Notes under the pieces: model-generated
Told to the model about the DNA's origin: nothing
The model's input: only the letters and a program-made list of their open reading frames with translations
Databases searched by the model: none
Made by a program: the position numbers and the translations under genes
Shown: piece by piece, positions 7,173-9,807 of the stretch
Layout of the letters: each line of letters starts with the position of its first letter
Numbering within the stretch: the first letter of the stretch is position 1
Source: an uncultured Eubacteriales bacterium
GTDB lineage: Bacteria > Bacillota > Clostridia > Oscillospirales > Oscillospiraceae
Assembly: GCA_902475855.1 (NCBI GenBank)
Contig: CABSBF010000066.1
Location: 1 to 9,807 of the forward strand
Length of the DNA stretch: 9,807 bases
Direction: 5' to 3'

Positions 7173-7448
7173 ATGAACAAAGTTGAACTGATCGCTCAGA
7201 TCGCTGAGAAATCCGGCCTGTCCAAGAAGGACGCCGAAAAGGCACTGGCCGCTACCGTTGATACCATCACCGAAGCCGTTTCCAACGGCGACAAGGTTCA
7301 GCTCGTCGGCTTTGGCTCCTTTGAGGTCAAGCAGCGCGAAGCCCGCGTCGGCCGCAACCCCAAGACCAAGGAAGCCATCGAGATCCCCGCAGCCCGTGTG
7401 CCCGTCTTCAAGGCAGGCCGTGCGCTGAAGGATGCTGTTGCAAAATAA
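7173..7448 (+). CDS. hup: Nucleoid DNA-binding protein HU
   Basis: Histone-like HU of 91 residues, the usual length, acting as a dimer that bends and compacts chromosomal DNA with little sequence preference. The N-terminal helices carry MNKVELIAQIAEKSGLSKKDAEKA; the family signature GFGSFEVKQREARVGRNP runs from about 46, and the DNA-intercalating arm carries Arg61-Asn62-Pro63. The C-terminal VPVFKAGRALKDAV is also typical. The start is ATG 7173 with AAAGAGG at 7157-7163 nine bases upstream; the frame is open further upstream to an ATG at 7044, but that extension is the non-coding leader. It follows the flippase by 147 bases and has its own candidate promoter, fitting the high expression expected for HU. 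Single-gene HU is common in Firmicutes, where it is often essential; IHF is less likely because the sequence is close to homodimeric HU. Confidence 0.97.
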   Translation: MNKVELIAQIAEKSGLSKKDAEKALAATVDTITEAVSNGDKVQLVGFGSFEVKQREARVGRNPKTKEAIEIPAARVPVFKAGRALKDAVAK

Positions 7449-7454
7449 AACCGC

Positions 7455-7481
7455 TTCGGTCAGGGCAGCGCCCTGACCGAA
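7455..7481 (+). terminator. 12-bp hairpin between HU and rqcP, U-run missing
   Basis: Perfect inverted repeat TTCGGTCAGGGC (7455-7466) and GCCCTGACCGAA (7470-7481) with a three-base AGC loop, starting six bases after the HU stop. It is followed by ACTTGTATC rather than a run of T, so it is not a canonical intrinsic terminator. It may attenuate read-through weakly, protect the HU mRNA 3' end from exonucleases, or mark a processing site that lets HU and rqcP be expressed at different levels. Confidence 0.5.
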
Positions 7482-7502
7482 ACTTGTATCAGGAGTTCTG
7501 CT

Positions 7503-7748
7503 ATGCGTTTGGATAAATATCTGAAAGTTTCGCGCCTCATCAAGCGCCGCACCGTCGCCAACGACGCCTGCGACAACGCCCGCGTGACGGTCAACGGCCG
7601 TCCGGCCAAGGCCTCTTACGATGTCAAGGTCGGGGACGTGCTGTGCATCGCATTCGGACAGAAGACGCTGACGGTCGAGGTGCTGGCCGTCGCCGAGGCC
7701 GTGCGCAAGGACGATGCCTCTGCCATGTACCGGGAAATCGCGGGCTGA
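7503..7748 (+). CDS. rqcP: RqcP (YabO), S4-domain ribosome-quality-control factor
   Basis: Small S4-domain RNA-binding protein of 81 residues, close in length and sequence pattern to Bacillus YabO/RqcP: RLDKYLKVSRLIKRRT at residues 2-17, RVTVNGRPAKAS (27-38), DVKVGDVL (40-47), FGQKTLTVEV (51-60) and a C-terminal ASAMY. In characterised Firmicutes it binds obstructed 50S subunits carrying peptidyl-tRNA and works with RqcH to add C-terminal alanine tails that mark stalled nascent chains for degradation. Basic residues Lys8, Arg11, Lys14, Arg15 and Arg16 form the expected RNA-binding face. The heat-shock protein Hsp15 is a related but longer alternative. Start ATG 7503 is set by AGGAG (7491-7495), seven bases upstream. 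HU immediately upstream is the conserved neighbour; yabP, yabQ and divIC, often downstream, are absent here. RqcH is not in the window. Confidence 0.92.
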   Translation: MRLDKYLKVSRLIKRRTVANDACDNARVTVNGRPAKASYDVKVGDVLCIAFGQKTLTVEVLAVAEAVRKDDASAMYREIAG

Positions 7749-7780
7749 GCCAACGGGCTTTGCCGCTGGAAAATGCAGGG

Positions 7781-7864
7781 ATGTGCCCGATCCGTCAGGC
7801 GGAAGGGCATACCGCCAAAACGCACGCCTGCCGGGTCGCTCCGCGGGTGTGCGTTTTGTCTGTT
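7781..7864 (+). terminator. Rho-independent terminator after rqcP, possibly bidirectional, with a preceding hairpin
   Basis: CAAAACGCAC (7816-7825) pairs perfectly with GTGCGTTTTG (7849-7858); the 23 bases between them can extend the stem with GU pairs and a bulge (GCCTGC with GCGGGT, then GG with CC). The 3' side runs into TTTTGTCTGTTT, a U-rich tail, and the 5' side carries AAAA, so termination on the minus strand is also possible. Just before it, ATGTGCCC (7781-7788) and GGGCAT (7805-7810) form a smaller hairpin that competes with a GGCGG/CCGCC pairing (7798-7802 with 7812-7816). It ends the HU-rqcP transcript. Confidence 0.7.
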
Positions 7865-7903
7865 TAGAAGCAACCTTCCCGGCGGGGCGGCCGTTGGTTC
7901 ATG

Positions 7904-7931
7904 TTGCATTTCTCGCGATTCCTGTTATAAT
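7904..7931 (+). promoter_or_regulatory. Sigma-A promoter of the alcohol dehydrogenase unit
   Basis: TTGCAT (7904-7909), a 16-base spacer and a perfect TATAAT (7926-7931), preceded by TG at 7923-7924, form a near-consensus extended -10 promoter. The start site would fall near 7938, leaving a short leader of about 30 bases with GGAGG at 7959-7963. No obvious operator palindrome overlaps it, so strong or constitutive expression is possible. Confidence 0.8.
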
Positions 7932-7969
7932 TTAGAAGAGACTAAGATTACTGCACCCGGAGGCTGAGT

Positions 7970-9007
7970 ATGAAAGCACTGACCTATATAGAGCACGGCA
8001 AGTTTGCCCTTCAGGACAAGCCTGCGCCGGAAATAGAAACTCCCCGTGACGCCATCGTGCGGGTAACACTGGGGTCTATCTGCACCAGCGATCTGCACAT
8101 CAAGCACGGCTCCGTGCCCCGCGCCGTGCCCGGAATCACCGTTGGCCATGAGATGGTGGGTGTCGTAGAGTCCGTCGGTGCGGAGGTGAAGAACGTCCGC
8201 CCGGGTGACAGGGTGACGGTGAACGTGGAGACTTTCTGCGGCGAGTGTTTTTTCTGCCGTAATGGCTGGGTGAACAACTGCACCGACCCCAACGGCGGCT
8301 GGGCGCTTGGCTGCCGCATCGACGGCGGGCAGGCGGAGCGCGTGCGCGTGCCATACGCCGATCAGGGACTGAATAAGATTCCCGACGGCGTTTCCGATGA
8401 ACAGGCACTGTTCGTCGGGGACATTCTGGCCACCGGCTTCTGGGCGGCACGCATTTCGGAGATCAAGCCGGAGGATACTGTGCTTATCATCGGCGCAGGC
8501 CCCACGGGCATCTGCACGCTGCTGTGCGTTCTTCTGAAAGCGCCGAAGCGCATCATCGTCTGCGAAAAAGACCCGGCACGAACGGCCTTTGTCCGGAAGC
8601 ATTATCCGGATGTTCTGCTCTGCGGGCCGGAGAACTGCGAGGTCTTTGTGCAGGAGCACAGTGACCACGGCGGCGCCGATGTGGTGCTGGAGGTAGCCGG
8701 AGCAAAGAATACCTTCGGGCTTGCGTGGCACTGCGCCCGCCCCAATGCCATCGTGACGGTGGTCGCCCTCTATGACGAGACGCAAACGCTCCCCCTGCCG
8801 GAGATGTACGGCAAGAACCTGACCTTCAAGACCGGCGGTGTGGACGGCTGCGACTGTGCAGAGATCCTGCGTCTGATCGAACAGGGGAAAATCGACACCA
8901 CACCGCTCATTACCCACCGCTTCCCACTGAGCCGGATCGAAGAAGCCTACCGCATCTTTGAAAACCGGCTGGATGGCGTCATCAAGGTGGCCGTCACAGC
9001 AGAGTGA
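7970..9007 (+). CDS. Zinc-dependent medium-chain alcohol dehydrogenase
   Basis: Cytoplasmic MDR-family dehydrogenase of 345 residues interconverting an alcohol and an aldehyde or ketone. The catalytic-zinc ligands fit the pattern Cys38 (in SICTSDLH), His60-Glu61 (GHEMVG) and Asp151 (in GDILATGF), the Cys-His-Asp arrangement known from Thermoanaerobacter/Clostridium secondary-alcohol dehydrogenases. Unlike those, it also keeps a full structural-zinc lobe: Cys90, Cys93, Cys96 and Cys104. The Rossmann motif is GAGPTG (175-180), and Glu199 in IIVCEKD at the end of the second strand suggests NAD(H) rather than NADP(H); this is inference. Other MDR members such as sorbitol/threonine dehydrogenases share these motifs, so the substrate is unknown. 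Start ATG 7970 follows GGAGG by six bases. It has its own strong promoter and is followed after 12 bases by the MmcQ/YjbR-family gene, with which it is probably co-transcribed. Confidence 0.92.
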   Translation: MKALTYIEHGKFALQDKPAPEIETPRDAIVRVTLGSICTSDLHIKHGSVPRAVPGITVGHEMVGVVESVGAEVKNVRPGDRVTVNVETFCGECFFCRNGWVNNCTDPNGGWALGCRIDGGQAERVRVPYADQGLNKIPDGVSDEQALFVGDILATGFWAARISEIKPEDTVLIIGAGPTGICTLLCVLLKAPKRIIVCEKDPARTAFVRKHYPDVLLCGPENCEVFVQEHSDHGGADVVLEVAGAKNTFGLAWHCARPNAIVTVVALYDETQTLPLPEMYGKNLTFKTGGVDGCDCAEILRLIEQGKIDTTPLITHRFPLSRIEEAYRIFENRLDGVIKVAVTAE

Positions 9008-9019
9008 GGAGAGAGACGC

Positions 9020-9400
9020 ATGACCCGGACGGAACTGGAACGATATATTTTCGAAAACTACGGTGCCGCGCCGGACTGTCCATGGCCCGGCGCACCAAAT
9101 CATGCGGTGTTTCGGCACGGCGGGAACCGGAAGTGGTTTGCCCTCGTTCTGGATGTGCCGGGGAACAAGCTCGGTCTGCCCGGCAGCGAGCTGCTGGATG
9201 TGGTAAATCTCAAGTGCAGCCCGCTCCTGCTCGGCTCCCTGCGAGGGGAGCCAGGCATATTTCCTGCCTATCACATGAACAAGGAGAGCTGGCTTTCCGT
9301 GGCGCTGGACGGCAGCGCGTCGGATGAGCAGATCAAGCTGCTGTTGGAGTTAAGTTATGAGGCCACAAGGCCGAAGCCCCGCAAGCGGAGAAAAGAATGA
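9020..9400 (+). CDS. MmcQ/YjbR-family protein
   Basis: Small protein of 126 residues from the MmcQ/YjbR family, which has a compact alpha/beta 'double-wing'-like fold and is often labelled DNA-binding, although a molecular role is not established. Family marks are PWPGAPNHAVFRH (21-33), RKWFALVLDVP (37-47), VNLKCSPLLLGSLR (62-75), GIFPAYHMNKESWLSVAL (79-96) and a helical end. The last residues (PKPRKRRKE) are strongly basic, which would suit nucleic-acid contact, but that is inference. The start is ATG 9020 with AGGAGA at 9007-9012 overlapping the dehydrogenase stop. Twelve bases separate it from the dehydrogenase, so they form one unit ended by the terminator at 9516-9550. Length is typical and no lesion is seen. 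A regulatory link to the dehydrogenase is possible but not shown by the sequence. Confidence 0.88.
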   Translation: MTRTELERYIFENYGAAPDCPWPGAPNHAVFRHGGNRKWFALVLDVPGNKLGLPGSELLDVVNLKCSPLLLGSLRGEPGIFPAYHMNKESWLSVALDGSASDEQIKLLLELSYEATRPKPRKRRKE

Positions 9401-9442
9401 ACGCGCCGGCACTTGCCAATGCGGATTCGTGTGAGGATAAAA

Positions 9443-9478
9443 GAGGCCATTGCAAACACATTTGCTTGCAATGGCCTC
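9443..9478 (+). repeat. 13-bp inverted repeat in the yjbR 3' region, U-run only on the minus strand
   Basis: GAGGCCATTGCAA (9443-9455) and TTGCAATGGCCTC (9466-9478) match perfectly around a ten-base loop. A shorter alternative hairpin GCAAA/TTTGC (9452-9456 with 9461-9465) uses part of the same arm. The + strand lacks a following T-run, while the minus strand reads into CTTTTAT. It may stabilise the mRNA 3' end or stop transcription arriving from the right. Confidence 0.55.
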
Positions 9479-9515
9479 AGACCGTCAGAAAACCAATTTG
9501 TACAGAATTTGACGC

Positions 9516-9550
9516 GCCGCAGGCGCTGTAAAAAGCCTGCGGCTTTTTAT
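9516..9550 (+). terminator. Intrinsic terminator of the dehydrogenase-yjbR unit
   Basis: GCCGCAGGC (9516-9524) and GCCTGCGGC (9535-9543) form a perfect 9-bp GC-rich stem with a ten-base loop, followed directly by TTTTTAT. This is a standard Rho-independent terminator, 116 bases after the stop of the MmcQ/YjbR-family gene. Confidence 0.88.
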
Positions 9551-9760
9551 GAAATTCCAGTATGAAAGGGAACCGTCACACCGAGCCGCGGCGAGGCGTT
9601 TCGGAGTGCAGCCGGTGCTTAGCGGCGGCATTTAACGCAGAGATGGGTTCATTTTTGCGTTCGATAACCCGCCGCAGCGGCCAAAATTGCAAAATAGAAA
9701 TACAAAATTTTTGCAATTTTGTAGGCAGCTTGTCAAAAAAGTCCCTTTGGACTGAACAGC
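9551..9760. other. Non-coding block with nested inverted repeats, possible structured RNA or interspersed repeat
   Basis: No ORF here has a ribosome binding site or recognisable product. The GC-rich half can pair GAACC/GGTTC (9570-9574 with 9646-9650), GCGTT/AACGC (9596-9600 with 9634-9638) and GCCG/CGGC (9611-9614 with 9626-9629), all nested. GGGTT (9645-9649) can instead pair with AACCC (9666-9670). The AT-rich half holds CAAAATTGCAAAA (9682-9694) with TTTTGCAATTTTG (9709-9721), a perfect 13-bp inverted repeat around 14 bases, then a small AGTCC/GGACT hairpin (9740-9744 with 9749-9753). It may be a lineage-specific intergenic repeat or an untranslated RNA; strand and function are unknown. 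Confidence 0.35.
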
Positions 9761-9780
9761 GCCCCATTTGTTAGACAGTA

Positions 9781-9789
9781 TGATATAAT
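9781..9789 (+). promoter_or_regulatory. Candidate extended -10 promoter at the window end
   Basis: TGATATAAT is a perfect TATAAT with the upstream TG of an extended -10 element. No good -35 lies 16-18 bases upstream; TTGTTA at 9768 is only ten bases away. The expected start is near 9796, and the terminal GGATGGGGTGA could be an early leader or ribosome binding site for a + strand gene beyond the window. Confidence 0.5.
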
Positions 9790-9807
9790 ATCTAATGGAT
9801 GGGGTGA

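Noticed and set aside
7925..9274. 449-residue open frame on the minus strand opposite the dehydrogenase
   Set aside because: The + strand carries clear zinc and cofactor motifs; the antisense product has no recognisable pattern and no ribosome binding site was seen.
9440..9500. CRISPR or transposon terminal-repeat interpretation of the inverted repeats in the final gap
   Set aside because: There are no regularly spaced direct repeats, no transposase and no target-site duplication in view.
9562..9774. Short + strand frame (70 residues) and overlapping minus-strand frame (63 residues) in the final gap
   Set aside because: Neither has a ribosome binding site or a recognisable protein pattern, and both run through the inverted repeats.

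Overview
The window reads as a stretch of chromosome from a GC-rich, anaerobic, low-oxygen-adapted Firmicute of the class Clostridia, most likely a gut Oscillospiraceae/Ruminococcaceae relative (Faecalibacterium/Gemmiger/Subdoligranulum-like). This rests on the gene set (RSH, DTD, a YqgX-like metallo-hydrolase, HemZ, an MTA/SAH deaminase-like amidohydrolase, a YabM/SpoVB-type flippase, HU, RqcP), on strong AGGAG-type ribosome binding sites and on GC-rich codon use. The exact genus is inference. All ten genes lie on the + strand. There is no transposase, phage gene, CRISPR array, tRNA or rRNA gene.

Region 1 (1-7025) is one closely packed row of six genes, with junctions ranging from a 4-base overlap to a 16-base gap: the C-terminal part of a RelA/SpoT-type (p)ppGpp enzyme (its HD domain lies before the window), D-aminoacyl-tRNA deacylase, a small glyoxalase-II-like metallo-beta-lactamase-fold hydrolase, the radical-SAM protein HemZ, an MTA/SAH deaminase-like amidohydrolase, and a multi-pass lipid-linked oligosaccharide flippase that starts at TTG. 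No terminator or promoter was found inside this row, so it is probably one transcript.

Region 2 (7026-7863) holds HU and the S4-domain protein RqcP. A candidate extended -10 promoter and a leader with two small hairpins precede HU. A 12-bp hairpin without a U-run separates HU from rqcP, and a long hairpin with a U-rich tail follows rqcP. Flippase-HU-RqcP echoes the yabM-mazG-hup-yabO-yabP-yabQ-divIC neighbourhood of spore-forming Firmicutes, but mazG, yabP, yabQ and divIC are absent here.

Region 3 (7904-9550) is a two-gene unit with a near-consensus promoter: a zinc-dependent medium-chain alcohol dehydrogenase and a MmcQ/YjbR-family protein. It ends at a clear intrinsic terminator.

Region 4 (9401-9807) has no convincing gene. 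It carries an odd hairpin whose U-run is on the minus strand, the terminator just mentioned, a GC-rich block with nested and mutually exclusive pairings, an AT-rich 13-bp inverted repeat, and an extended -10 promoter at the very end, probably for a gene beyond the window.

Functionally the window is mostly housekeeping: starvation signalling (RSH), tRNA proofreading (DTD), stalled-ribosome rescue (RqcP), nucleoid structure (HU), envelope lipid flipping and small-molecule salvage or detoxification. I saw no clear new multi-gene system. The least explained parts are the HU leader, the HU-rqcP hairpin and the non-coding block at 9551-9760.
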